Assembly: GCF_032681285.1 (NCBI RefSeq)
Contig: NZ_CP136336.1
Location: 1 to 64,000, forward strand
Length of the DNA stretch: 64,000 nt
Direction: 5' to 3'
DNA from: Piscinibacter gummiphilus
GTDB taxonomy: Bacteria > Pseudomonadota > Gammaproteobacteria > Burkholderiales > Burkholderiaceae_C
In this document: positions 8,397 to 16,844 of the stretch, in pieces
How positions within the stretch are numbered: the first letter of the stretch is position 1
Layout: each line of letters begins with the position of its first letter
Translations under genes and position numbers: made by a program
The notes under the pieces: generated by a model
The model's database searches: none
Seen by the model: the letters and a program-made list of their open reading frames with translations, nothing else
Told to the model about the DNA's origin: nothing

Positions 8397-9353
8397 TCAG
8401 GCTCCTTGCTTGGGCATTTGCATCGAGGTCAGCGCGAGCTTCGACAGCTTGCGCACGTCGGGGTCGGGGTCGTGCATCGCACGCTCCAGCGGTGCGATGG
8501 CGCGCGAGTCGCCGATCTCGCCCAGCGCGATCACGGCTTCCTTGCGCAGGTTGCTCACCGGGTGCAGCAGCGCTTCGATCAGCGCCAGCACGCCGTCGCG
8601 TGCCTTCAGCTTGCCGAGGCTGCGGGCCGCCTTGACGCGCACCTGCCAGTACTCGTCGTCCATCGCACGCACCAGGTTGGGCACGCCGAGCTGCGAATTC
8701 GTCCGCGCGTAGGTGGTGGCGGCTTCCTCGCGCACCTGCCACACCGGGTCGGCCAGGGCACGGCCGAGCGCCGGCAGCACGCTCACGTCGGCGTTGTCAC
8801 CGGCGTAGCTCAAGGCGCCCACGGCGATGCGGCGCACCTCGGGGTCGGCGTCGTGCGCGGCGATCTCGGTGAGCGCGCCCAAGGCCTGCGGCTTCTTGAG
8901 GTAACCCAGCACACCGACCGCGGCGCGGCGCACGCCGGCGTCCGGGTGGGTCAGCGATTGCAACGCGGGCTCGAAGGCGGCGTCGACGCGCAGGGCGCGC
9001 ACCGCGTGCAGCGCGGCCGCCCGCACCCCCGCATCGGCATCCAGCAGGTACGGCAGGATCGGCGTGGCCGACGCGGCCTCCTTCAGCTCGGCGAGCGTGT
9101 AGGCCACGGCGTCGCGCACGGCGGCGTCGGGGTCCTTCAGCAGCGGCACGAGCGCGTCGAGCACCTCGGGCTCCTCGAAGCCTTCGAGCGCCTTGGCCGC
9201 TTCGAGGCGCACGCTCGCGTCGGCATCGGCGAGGGCCTCGACGAGCAGCGGCGCCACGTCGTCTTCCTCGTCGCTGTACGGCAGGTCGATGACCGCGATG
9301 CGGCGCACGCCCGCATCGGGGTTGCGCAGCCGGTCGTGGATGGTGGCCAGCAT
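8397..9353 (-). CDS. HEAT-repeat protein
   Basis: A 318-residue protein made almost wholly of tandem helical repeats of about 31 residues, with recurring patterns such as DPDAAVRDAVAYTLAELK and DADPEVRRIAVGAL; I count roughly eight or nine. This is a PBS-lyase/HEAT scaffold with no catalytic motif. It lies between the AprB-like ferredoxin (two bases away) and the second ferredoxin (one base away). It is probably a docking or assembly scaffold for the redox complex, by inference from its place. No signal peptide, so cytoplasmic. Confidence 0.88.
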   Translation of the reverse strand: MLATIHDRLRNPDAGVRRIAVIDLPYSDEEDDVAPLLVEALADADASVRLEAAKALEGFEEPEVLDALVPLLKDPDAAVRDAVAYTLAELKEAASATPILPYLLDADAGVRAAALHAVRALRVDAAFEPALQSLTHPDAGVRRAAVGVLGYLKKPQALGALTEIAAHDADPEVRRIAVGALSYAGDNADVSVLPALGRALADPVWQVREEAATTYARTNSQLGVPNLVRAMDDEYWQVRVKAARSLGKLKARDGVLALIEALLHPVSNLRKEAVIALGEIGDSRAIAPLERAMHDPDPDVRKLSKLALTSMQMPKQGA

Positions 9354-9355
9354 GG

Positions 9356-9589
9356 TCAGCGCACCAGGTAGGGAATGTCGACCCGCACGGCGCCGGTCGG
9401 GCAGTCCTTCTCGCAGGGCATGCAGTACCAGCACTCGTCGAACTTCATGAAGGCCTTGTTCTTCGTCAGGTCGATGGCCAGCACGTCGAGCGGGCAGACG
9501 TCGACGCACACGGTGCAGCCCTTGTCGGCGATGCATTTGTCTTCGTCGATGACGACGGGGGCTTGGGTTCGGGTCAGGGCGATGGTCAT
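9356..9589 (-). CDS. AprB-like 4Fe-4S ferredoxin
   Basis: A 77-residue two-cluster ferredoxin. Its cysteine pattern CIADKGCTVCVDVCPLDVL and CWYCMPCEKDCPTGAV, together with the ECWYC segment, resembles the start of AprB, the beta subunit of dissimilatory adenylylsulfate reductase. The long C-terminal tail that wraps AprA in sulfate reducers is missing. It is encoded 21 bases after the AprA-like gene, the same order as aprA-like/ferredoxin pairs elsewhere. By inference it passes electrons to the FAD of that protein. Confidence 0.85.
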   Translation of the reverse strand: MTIALTRTQAPVVIDEDKCIADKGCTVCVDVCPLDVLAIDLTKNKAFMKFDECWYCMPCEKDCPTGAVRVDIPYLVR

Positions 9590-9610
9590 GGCGCTTTCTC
9601 CTTCGTCAGG

Positions 9611-11338
9611 TCAGGCGGCGGCGGGCGTGGCGACCCGCAGGCGCTGGTAGGCGGATTTCTCTTCCTCGTTCAGCTCCACCACATACGGCTCGACCTCGCG
9701 CTTGCGGAAGACGGCGTTGCCGTTTTCGTCGCTCGTCACGTTGGTGTGGCAGAACCAGTTGGCGTCGTCCTTCTCGGGGTGGTCGACGCAGAGGTGGTAG
9801 AGGCCCCAACGGCTCTCGGTGCGGAAGAGCGAGGCGCGGGCCGCGAGCTCGGCGCAGTCGCGGATGGTGTGGGCCTCCATCGCGCGCATCAGCTCATGCG
9901 GGTCGGTGGCGCTCATGTGCTGCAGGTCTTCGCGGATCTCGTCGAAGCGCTGCAGGCCGATCTCCATCTTGCGGGTGACCTTGGGCGGCTGCAGGTAGTC
10001 GTTGACGATGCGGCGCGTCTTGTATTCGACCTGGAAGGGCGTCAAGCCCTCGGTCTTGCCCCAGGGCGCGTAGACGCGCTGCTTCTCCGCTTCGACCTTC
10101 TCCTGCGCGAAGGCCGGCTGCGAGATGCCGCTCACGTAGTCGGCCGCGTTCTCGCCGCAGAACTTGCCGTACACGAAGGCGCCCAGCATGTAGTTATGCG
10201 GGATGCTCGCGCAGTCACCCGCGGCGTAGAGGCCGGGGATCGAGCACTCGCCGCGCTCGTTGGTCCAGATGCCCGAGGCGCTGTGGCCGCTGCAGAAGCC
10301 GATCTCCGAGATGTGCATCTCGATCATCTGCTTGCGGTAGTCGGTGCCGCGCCCTTCGTGGAAGCGGCCGCGGCTCGGCCGCTCGTTGGTGTGCAGGATG
10401 TGCTCGATCTCGCTGATGGTCTCTTCGGCGAGGTGGTCGAGCTTCAGGAACACCGGGCCGCGGCCGCCTTCGAGTTCGTTCCAGAACTCCATCATCATCT
10501 GGCCGCTCCAGTAGTCGCACTCGATGAAGCGCTGGCCGGCGTTGTTCGACGTGTAGCCGCCGAAGGGGCCGGTGACGTAGGCACAGGCCGGGCCGTTGTA
10601 GTCCTTGATCAGCGGGTTGATCTGGAAGCACTCGAGGTTGGTCAGCTCCGCCCCCGCGTGATAGGCCATCACATGGCCCTCGCCGCAGTTGGTGGGGTTC
10701 TCGTAGGTGCCGAAGAGGTAGCCGCTCGCGGGCAGACCCAGGCGTCCGGCCGCGCCGGTGCAGATGATCACGGCCTTGGCCTTGATCACGTGGAAGTCGG
10801 CGGTGCGGCAGTCGAAGCCCATCACGCCGGCGACTTCACCGCTGGGGCCGGTGAGCAATCGCGTGGCGACCACGCGGTTGGTGATCTCGACACGCGCGCG
10901 CTTCAACTGACGGTAGAGCACACGCTTCATGTGGTGCCCCTCGGGCATCGGCAGCACGTAGCTGCCGAGGTGGTGCACCTTGCGCACGGCGTAGTCGCCG
11001 GTCTCGTCCTTCTCGAATTTCACGCCCCACTTGTCGAGCTCCTCGATCATCGAGTAGCTGTTGGCCGCGTAGGCGTACACGCCCTTCTGGTCGACGATGC
11101 CGTCGTTGGCGACGGTGATCTCCTTCGTGTATTGCTCGGGCGTGGCGTGGCCGGGGATCACGGCGTTGTTGAGCCCGTCCATGCCCATGCTGATGGCACC
11201 GCTGCGCTTCACGTTCGCCTTGTCGAGCAGCAGGACGCGCAGCTTGGGGTTCTTCTCCTTGGCCTTCACCGCGGCCATCGGGCCGCCGGTGCCGCCGCCA
11301 ACGACAACGATGTCGTATTCGTGTTCGATCGTGTTCAT
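9611..11338 (-). CDS. AprA-like FAD-dependent oxidoreductase (fumarate reductase/APS reductase alpha superfamily)
   Basis: A 575-residue soluble flavoprotein. The N-terminal dinucleotide fold shows VVVGGGTGGPMAAV, and a second FAD segment reads IPGLYAAGDCASIPHNYMLG, with a histidine placed like the active-site histidine of AprA. Many charged and aromatic residues of the AprA group are present, and it is paired with an AprB-like ferredoxin. Family knowledge: AprA interconverts APS and sulfite plus AMP in sulfate reducers and sulfur oxidisers, and close homologues in heterotrophs have unclear roles. GGAG precedes the ATG. The substrate here is unknown; fumarate reductase is unlikely because no membrane anchor or SdhB-type partner is present. 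It is the first structural gene after gntR. Confidence 0.82.
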   Translation of the reverse strand: MNTIEHEYDIVVVGGGTGGPMAAVKAKEKNPKLRVLLLDKANVKRSGAISMGMDGLNNAVIPGHATPEQYTKEITVANDGIVDQKGVYAYAANSYSMIEELDKWGVKFEKDETGDYAVRKVHHLGSYVLPMPEGHHMKRVLYRQLKRARVEITNRVVATRLLTGPSGEVAGVMGFDCRTADFHVIKAKAVIICTGAAGRLGLPASGYLFGTYENPTNCGEGHVMAYHAGAELTNLECFQINPLIKDYNGPACAYVTGPFGGYTSNNAGQRFIECDYWSGQMMMEFWNELEGGRGPVFLKLDHLAEETISEIEHILHTNERPSRGRFHEGRGTDYRKQMIEMHISEIGFCSGHSASGIWTNERGECSIPGLYAAGDCASIPHNYMLGAFVYGKFCGENAADYVSGISQPAFAQEKVEAEKQRVYAPWGKTEGLTPFQVEYKTRRIVNDYLQPPKVTRKMEIGLQRFDEIREDLQHMSATDPHELMRAMEAHTIRDCAELAARASLFRTESRWGLYHLCVDHPEKDDANWFCHTNVTSDENGNAVFRKREVEPYVVELNEEEKSAYQRLRVATPAAA

Positions 11339-11414
11339 GCGTGCTCCGGGAGTGTGGAGAAAGAGGACAGCGCCGTGAACGAAGCGCTGCGTGGATCGAT
11401 ATGCGGGCGCTGCG

Positions 11415-12236
11415 TCATGTGGCGCGCTCCGTCAGGGGCACACGGTCGACGCGCACCTTGTACTGGAAGGCGTCGCCTCGGTAATACAGATGCTCGTAGT
11501 CGATGGGCGCGCCGTCGGCCGTGTGCGTGGTGCGCTCGATGAAGAGCACCGGCGAGCCCTCTTCCACCTTCAGCTGCGTGGCGAGCGGCTCGTCGGCGAG
11601 CGTCGAGCCGATCTGCAGTTCGGCGTGGCCGAGCGAGAGGCCGTAGTCGTTCTCGAGGATCACGAAGACGTCGCGTGCGGCGAGGTCTTCCTTCGCCAGG
11701 CGCTGGCCGATGGACGTGGGCACGTAGGTCACGTCGAGCGAGATCGGCTCGCGGTTGAGGAAGCGCACCCGCTGCAGCTCGGTGACCTTGGCGCGCTTCG
11801 GGAGCTGCAGCTTCTCGGCCACCTGCGCGCTCGGCGTCACCGTCTTCACCGACAGCACGCGCGCGAAAGTCTCGTAGCCCATCTGCCGCATCGCCTCGCC
11901 GAAGCCTTGCAGCCGGCCCAGGTCTTGAAACGCCTTCGGCTTGGAGACGAAGGTGCCCTTGCCGTGCAGGCGGAAGATGAGCCCCTCGTTCTGCAGGTCG
12001 TTGAGCGCCTGTCGCACCGTGATGCGGCTCACGTTGAACGTGGCCATCATCTCGCTCTCGGATGGCATCTGCTGATGCGGCTGGTAGCTGCCGTCGAGGA
12101 TGCGTGCGCGCAGGATCTCCTTGATCTGCGTGTAGAGCGGCAGCGACGAGGCGAGCGACACGCGCGGTGGGTGGCTGCCCGCAGGGGCGCCCACCAGCGT
12201 CAAAGGCTTCGTCGATGCGGGATCTGCTTTGCCCAT
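11415..12236 (-). CDS. GntR family (HutC/UTRA subfamily) transcriptional regulator
   Basis: A 273-residue repressor-type regulator. The winged helix at about residues 35-100 carries the GntR signature (MPSESEMMATFNVSRITVRQ, then LHGKGTFVS), and the C-terminal UTRA ligand domain ends with YEHLYYRGDAFQYKV. It is the first gene of the minus-strand operon, 76 bases before the AprA-like gene. A 22-bp inverted repeat sits 12 bases before its start codon, so autoregulation and control of the whole operon are likely. The ligand is probably the transported compound or a breakdown product, by inference. Confidence 0.92.
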   Translation of the reverse strand: MGKADPASTKPLTLVGAPAGSHPPRVSLASSLPLYTQIKEILRARILDGSYQPHQQMPSESEMMATFNVSRITVRQALNDLQNEGLIFRLHGKGTFVSKPKAFQDLGRLQGFGEAMRQMGYETFARVLSVKTVTPSAQVAEKLQLPKRAKVTELQRVRFLNREPISLDVTYVPTSIGQRLAKEDLAARDVFVILENDYGLSLGHAELQIGSTLADEPLATQLKVEEGSPVLFIERTTHTADGAPIDYEHLYYRGDAFQYKVRVDRVPLTERAT

Positions 12237-12248
12237 GGCCCTTCCAAC

Positions 12249-12270
12249 TCGTTATGACAAGTCATGACGA
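12249..12270. promoter_or_regulatory. Probable GntR operator (inverted repeat)
   Basis: TCGTTATGAC-AA-GTCATGACGA: two 10-base half-sites match at nine of ten positions around a two-base centre. The element lies 12 bases upstream of the gntR start in an otherwise gene-free stretch (12237-12468). Its AT-rich GAC/GTC core looks like HutC-subfamily operators. Confidence 0.6.
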
Positions 12271-12468
12271 GCATGAGCCGTGCCAGCCGATGCGGGCCGG
12301 GGTTGCGCAGGTTTGGTGCTGGGGGTCCGAGGCGCGGGCGAAAGGGTCTGACGCCCGGTGCGCGCGCCTTTTCAGCGGTCGCGTGGCACGGTGTCGTGCG
12401 CCGTCATGGCGCCGCCGCGAGCGTGCACCGAAGCGGTTCGATGCCCCGTTGTCGAGCGAGGCGCCGCC

Positions 12469-13440
12469 TCAGCGCGCACCGACTGCGAACTGGCGCCGGA
12501 AGCTCGTCGGCGCTGGAAGACCCTGCAGCCGGAAGTGCCGTCGCAGCGACTCGGGCGACCCGAAGCCCGCGAGCTCGGCCACCTGTTCCATGTCGATGCC
12601 GGCGTGGGACTCCAGCAGCTCCTTCGCCACCGAGATGCGCTCGCGCACCAGCCATTCGAGCGGCGTGAGGCCTGTCGCGTCCTTGAACTGGCGCTGCAAG
12701 GTGCGCGCGCTCAGGCCGGCGTGTTCGGCCAGTGCGGGCAGCGTGTGTGCGGCGCGCGGGTTCTCGCGCATCAGGTCGATCAGGCGGGCGACGGGGCTCT
12801 CTTCTTCACGCGGCATCGGGCGCGGCACGAACTGCGCCTGCCCGCCCTCGCGGTGCGGCGGCATCACGAGCCGCTGCGCGACGAGGTTGGCCACCTTGGC
12901 GCCGTGGTCGCGGCGCACGAGGTGCAAGAGCATGTCGAGCCCGGCGGCCGAGCCGGCCGACGTGATGACGGAGCCCTCGTCCACGTAGAGCGCGCCGGCG
13001 TCGACCTGCACATCGGGGAAACGTTGCGCCAGCTTCTCGGCATACCGCCAATGCGTGGTCGCCCGCTTGCCGGCCAGCAGCCCCGCATGCGCGAGCACGA
13101 AGACGCCCGAGCAGATCGACGTGACCCGTGCGCCGCGCGCGTGGGCGCTGCGCAGCGCCTTCAGCAGCGCGGGGGGCGGCGTCTCGTCGGCGTCGCGCCA
13201 GCCGGGCACGACGATGGTGTCGGCGCGCCGCAAGGTGGCCAGGCCATGTGGCGCCTCGACCGTGAGGCCTCCCATCGCGCGCAGCGGGCCGGGCTCGATG
13301 GCACACACCGCGTGGCGGTACCACTCGACACCCAGCTCGGGCCGCTGTAGCGCGAAGAGCTCGACCGCGCAGCCGAATTCGAAGGTGCAGAGCTGGTCGT
13401 AGGCGAGGATGGCGACAAGGTGCGGCGGCGTTTTGGGCAT
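12469..13440 (-). CDS. ftrA: FtrA/GlxA-type AraC family transcriptional regulator
   Basis: A 323-residue regulator. Residues 8-185 form a DJ-1/PfpI-like domain, with the nucleophile-elbow region VTSICSGVFVLAHAGLLAGK and TTHWRYAEKL. The C-terminal 100 residues are an AraC double helix-turn-helix (LSARTLQRQFKDATGLTPLEW, AGFGSPESLRRHF). This arrangement is that of FtrA. Family knowledge: ftrA is often next to a rhodanese gene, as here, where the rhodanese gene is divergent across 94 bases. Control of that gene is likely. The effector is unknown. Confidence 0.88.
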   Translation of the reverse strand: MPKTPPHLVAILAYDQLCTFEFGCAVELFALQRPELGVEWYRHAVCAIEPGPLRAMGGLTVEAPHGLATLRRADTIVVPGWRDADETPPPALLKALRSAHARGARVTSICSGVFVLAHAGLLAGKRATTHWRYAEKLAQRFPDVQVDAGALYVDEGSVITSAGSAAGLDMLLHLVRRDHGAKVANLVAQRLVMPPHREGGQAQFVPRPMPREEESPVARLIDLMRENPRAAHTLPALAEHAGLSARTLQRQFKDATGLTPLEWLVRERISVAKELLESHAGIDMEQVAELAGFGSPESLRRHFRLQGLPAPTSFRRQFAVGAR

Positions 13441-13534
13441 GTCGCAATCTTACCGGCCGATGTCATTCCAGCCACTGTCGGTCTTGCCGGCGGCCACGCA
13501 CACTGAAGCCGTCGTCAACAGGAGAGGAGCCCAC

Positions 13535-13939
13535 ATGCCATCTGTCGTCAGCCAGACCCCCGCCGCCGCGCCGCACCGTGCCGTCGAGCACTTCCAGTCG
13601 GCGCTCGAATTCGAGACCGACTGCTGGGACGTGCACCACGCCCTGACAGCCGGCCAGCCCGACTTCGTGCTGCTCGACGTGCGCGGCCCCGACCTCTATG
13701 CCAAGGGCCACGTGCCCGGCGCGCTGAACCTGCCGCACGGGAAGATCGTCGAGTCGAAGATGGCAGAGTGGCCGATGGACACGCTCTTCGTCACCTACTG
13801 CGCGGGACCGCACTGCAACGGCGGCCACAAGGGCGCGCTGCGGCTCGCCAAGCTCGGCCGCAAGGTCAAGCTGATGATCGGCGGCGCCACCGGCTGGCTC
13901 GACGAAGGCTTCAGTCTGAAGGAAGGCACCTTGCCGTGA
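13535..13939 (+). CDS. Single-domain rhodanese-like sulfurtransferase
   Basis: A 134-residue rhodanese domain. It has the typical FVLLDVRGPDLYAKGHVPGA, the active-site loop TYCAGPHCNGGHKGALRLA with the first cysteine as persulfide carrier and a second cysteine four residues on, and GGATGWLDEGF. The start is set by AGGAGAGGAG six bases upstream of the ATG. It is divergent from ftrA, a known pairing. It probably moves sulfane sulfur or detoxifies it in the cytoplasm. Its stop overlaps the GTG start of the next gene. Confidence 0.93.
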   Translation: MPSVVSQTPAAAPHRAVEHFQSALEFETDCWDVHHALTAGQPDFVLLDVRGPDLYAKGHVPGALNLPHGKIVESKMAEWPMDTLFVTYCAGPHCNGGHKGALRLAKLGRKVKLMIGGATGWLDEGFSLKEGTLP

Positions 13940-14406
13940 AGGTGCGGCGTGCGACCGCCCGTGACGTGGTGCCGCTGCTGGCCTCGATGCAGGCGCTGGC
14001 GGTGTTCGAGGGTTACGCGGCCGACTTCCGCGTGACGGGCGATGACCTGCTGGTGCGCGGCCTCGCGGGCACGGGCGCGAAGCAGTTCACCGCGCTCGTG
14101 GCCGAAGACGAGCACGGCGCGCTGTGCGGGCATGCGGTGTTGCTGGTCACGCCCTTCACCTACGACCTGCGCCCCACCGTCGTGCTGAAGGAGCTGTACG
14201 TCGATGCGCGGCGCCGCCGCCAGGGCGTGGCCGAGGCGCTGCTCGTGGCAGTGCGCGCCGAGGCCCAGGCCATCGGCGCCGGCCGCATCCGCTGGCTGGT
14301 GCTGCCCGGCAACGCCGCGGCCCAGCGGCTCTACGCGCGCTGGGGCGGCGCACCCGACACGGCCTGGGAGTCGTGGGAACTCCGCCTCGGAGACACGCCG
14401 CGCTGA
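13936..14406 (+). CDS. GNAT family N-acetyltransferase
   Basis: A 156-residue GNAT domain starting at a GTG that overlaps the rhodanese stop (GTGA), so translation is probably coupled. The acetyl-CoA-binding motif A is visible as VVLKELYVDARRRRQGVAEA (R/QxxGxA type), followed by LVLPGNAAAQRLYARWG. Family knowledge: GNATs acetylate amino groups of small molecules or proteins; YhbS/PhnO-like members are closest in length. The substrate cannot be told from the sequence. Confidence 0.88.
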   Translation: MKVRRATARDVVPLLASMQALAVFEGYAADFRVTGDDLLVRGLAGTGAKQFTALVAEDEHGALCGHAVLLVTPFTYDLRPTVVLKELYVDARRRRQGVAEALLVAVRAEAQAIGAGRIRWLVLPGNAAAQRLYARWGGAPDTAWESWELRLGDTPR

Positions 14407-14424
14407 GGCTTACAGTGCAGCGCG

Positions 14425-14652
14425 ATGAAGACGCTGCAGGTCAAGGTCAAGCCCAACGCACGCACGAGCAGCTTCGAGCCGCAGCCCGACGGCACCTGGC
14501 TCGCGCAGCTCAAGTCGCCGCCGGTCGATGGCAAGGCCAACGAGGAATTGATCGCGCTCGTGGCGCGCCACTTTGGCTGCCGCAAGGCACAGGTCACGCT
14601 GAAGAGCGGCGCCTCGGGCCGGCTCAAGTTGTTGCAGGTGACGGAAGACTGA
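14425..14652 (+). CDS. DUF167/UPF0235 (YggU) family protein
   Basis: A 75-residue protein that covers the whole DUF167 domain: LQVKVKPNARTSSF, then SPPVDGKANEELIALVARHF and SGASGRLKLLQV, the family core. Function is unknown; the fold is a small alpha/beta domain found across bacteria, archaea and eukaryotes. It starts 18 bases after the acetyltransferase stop and may end the operon rhodanese-GNAT-YggU. Confidence 0.92.
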   Translation: MKTLQVKVKPNARTSSFEPQPDGTWLAQLKSPPVDGKANEELIALVARHFGCRKAQVTLKSGASGRLKLLQVTED

Positions 14653-14696
14653 GCGGCAGACTCCGCCGGAACGGTTCGCGTTGTGTGCATGCGCAC

Positions 14697-16385
14697 TCAT
14701 GGCGCCATGCCCTGCTCGTCGCGCACCGCCTGGTGGTGGCTCAGGTACAGCCGGCCGGTGAACCAGCGGGCCCATTGGGCGGCGCGCAGGCCGTCGAGCA
14801 CCGGGCCCTTCACTTCCGACAGGTCGAGGCGGATGCCGCGCTCGCGCAGCACCGACTGCAGCGTGCTCAACGCTTCCAGGCCGCTCAGATCGATGCGGTT
14901 GACGGGGGTCATCTGCAGCACCACGCGGCGGGTGTCGGGAAACGCATCGAGGCGGCGCGCCACCAGGCCCGGCAGCAGGCGCGCATTGACGAAGAGCAGG
15001 CTCTCGTCGATGCGCAGGCTCAGCACGCCGGGCGTGAGTTCGGTGGCGTAGCGCTCCACGTTGCGGTAGTGCTCGGTGCCGGGCACACGGCCGATCAGCG
15101 CGGCGTGCGGGCGGGCGGCGTGCTGCAGCATGAGCGCGATCGAAATCACCACGCCGACGCCGAGCGCCCATTCAGCCGTGTGCAGCACCGTGATTGCCGC
15201 GACCAGCCCCATCAGCAACGCCTCGCGCCGCGAGTAGCGCCAGGCGAAGCCGAAGGCTTTCCACTCGGCTGCGGCCAGCACCGGCACCACGATGGTGGCC
15301 GCCAGCACGGTGCGCGGCAACCAGGCGAGTGGCGCGGCCAGCAGCACGGCGGCGATGGCGAGGAAGAGCGCCGTCCACGCGCCGGCCCAGCGGGTGCGGG
15401 CGCCGGCGTCGGCGTTGAGGGCGCTGCGCGAGAAGCTGCCGCCGACCGGCATGCCGCTCGACAGGCCCGCGACCAGGTTCGACGCGGCCAGCCCCGCCAG
15501 CTCGCGCCGGCCGTCCACATGCTCGCCGCGCTGCAGCCCCAGCCGCTCGGCCACGGCGAAGCTGCTGACGAAGGTGACGAGCGCGAGCAGCGCGGCCGAG
15601 GGCAGGAGCGCAAGCCAGAGCCCGGCATCGAGCATCGGCAGGCCGAGCGGCACATGCAGCGTGGGCAACCGGCCCACCACCGCCACGCCATGCGAAGGGG
15701 CCGCCAGCGCCCAGGCCAGCCCGATGGCGGCCGCGATCACCACCAGCGGCGCCGAGCGGGCCACGAGCTGCGCCATGTCGCGGCTGAGCCAGCGTGCTGC
15801 CAGCGCTTGCAGGTGGCGGCGCGCCAGCAGCAGCAGCGCCAGCGAGCCGAGCCCGAAGGCGGCCGTGGCCAGGTGCACGGCAGGGCCGGCCTGCGCAGCC
15901 TCCCACCAGCTGCGCAGCAACGCGCGCAGGTGCACGCCGTGCGCTGGGCTGCCGAGCAGCGCCGGCAGCTGCGAGAGTGCGATCGAGATCGCCGCCCCCA
16001 CCGAGAAGCCCTGCAACACCGGCGCGCTCAAGAGCGCGGCGAGCGCATCGAGCTTGAGCACCGCCGCGAGCGCGAGCAGCAGGCCCACCTCGAAGGCCAG
16101 CACCACCGCCGCGACACTGGGGTCGACCTGGCCTGCCAGCGGGGCGATGGCCTGCAGTGTCATCAGGGCCAGCACGGCGGCCGGGCCGACCGCGTTGACG
16201 CTGCTCGCGCCGACCAGCGCATACGCCACCAGCGGCAGCACGCTCGCATACAGGCCGACCTGCGGCGGCAGCCCGGCGAGCAGCGCGTAGGCCAGGCTCT
16301 GCGGGATCAGCAGCACCGACACGATGGCGGCGGCGAGGAGGTCTTCGCGCAGGGCGCTGTGGCGGGGTGGGTGCGGGTCGGGCAT
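14697..16385 (-). CDS. SulP family anion transporter with STAS domain
   Basis: A 562-residue membrane transporter. About 11-12 hydrophobic helices start with AAAIVSVLLIPQSLAYALLAGLPPQ, the SulP signature. A C-terminal STAS domain from about residue 450 carries NRIDLSGLEALSTL. Family knowledge: SulP proteins move sulfate, bicarbonate, molybdate or dicarboxylates across the inner membrane. I chose the ATG at MPDPHPPRH; an ATG nine codons upstream (MGRRRQSR) is possible. It is divergent from the gene for a small unknown protein. Its position near a sulfur-related operon fits sulfate but does not prove it. Confidence 0.9.
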   Translation of the reverse strand: MPDPHPPRHSALREDLLAAAIVSVLLIPQSLAYALLAGLPPQVGLYASVLPLVAYALVGASSVNAVGPAAVLALMTLQAIAPLAGQVDPSVAAVVLAFEVGLLLALAAVLKLDALAALLSAPVLQGFSVGAAISIALSQLPALLGSPAHGVHLRALLRSWWEAAQAGPAVHLATAAFGLGSLALLLLARRHLQALAARWLSRDMAQLVARSAPLVVIAAAIGLAWALAAPSHGVAVVGRLPTLHVPLGLPMLDAGLWLALLPSAALLALVTFVSSFAVAERLGLQRGEHVDGRRELAGLAASNLVAGLSSGMPVGGSFSRSALNADAGARTRWAGAWTALFLAIAAVLLAAPLAWLPRTVLAATIVVPVLAAAEWKAFGFAWRYSRREALLMGLVAAITVLHTAEWALGVGVVISIALMLQHAARPHAALIGRVPGTEHYRNVERYATELTPGVLSLRIDESLLFVNARLLPGLVARRLDAFPDTRRVVLQMTPVNRIDLSGLEALSTLQSVLRERGIRLDLSEVKGPVLDGLRAAQWARWFTGRLYLSHHQAVRDEQGMAP

Positions 16386-16476
16386 CACGCGCGATTGTCG
16401 GCGCCGGCCCATGCCGGCGTCGCCTTGACGGGTTTGTTGCTGCGCCGCACCATGTTGTCCCCACAGGGAGACTGCC

Positions 16477-16830
16477 ATGTCATTCGTCTACAACCCCATC
16501 GTGCACTGGCCCTTGAGCGGCTCGGTGACGCAGGACATCAGCCCGACCCTGCTGGCCAAGGCCGGCGACACCGACATCGAGGTGCGCGTGCTGCGCGAGG
16601 TCGCCTCGTATGGCATGCAGATCGGCAAGCTGAGCGAGCTGGTGCTCAAGCTGGCCGACGCACTGCCCAAGGGCACCCTCGACGCCGAGGGCCGCGAGAC
16701 GCTGCGCGAGCTGCGCTGCATGGTCGAGGACATCGAGCGCATCAAGCAGGAGCAGCGCCCGCTGCCCGCCACGATCAAGGAAGCGCGGGAGTTGCAGAAG
16801 TCGCTCAAGGAGCGCTTCCCTGATCTCTAG
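16477..16830 (+). CDS. Conserved-looking hypothetical protein, 117 residues
   Basis: No family recognised. The ATG is preceded by GGGAG at good spacing, and codon use matches the neighbours. The protein is acidic and helical, with a probable coiled coil over the last 50 residues (RCMVEDIERIKQEQRPLPAT, then KEARELQKSLKERF). No signal peptide, membrane segment or cysteine cluster. It stands alone between the divergent SulP gene and the convergent Bug receptor gene. Confidence 0.7.
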   Translation: MSFVYNPIVHWPLSGSVTQDISPTLLAKAGDTDIEVRVLREVASYGMQIGKLSELVLKLADALPKGTLDAEGRETLRELRCMVEDIERIKQEQRPLPATIKEARELQKSLKERFPDL

Positions 16831-16844
16831 TCAGGAGTCTCCGA

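Noticed and set aside
14124..16823. Very long plus-strand frame opposite the SulP gene (899 codons)
   Set aside because: It is a shadow frame of GC-rich coding sequence: His/Gln/Arg-rich with no motif. The opposite strand encodes a complete SulP transporter.
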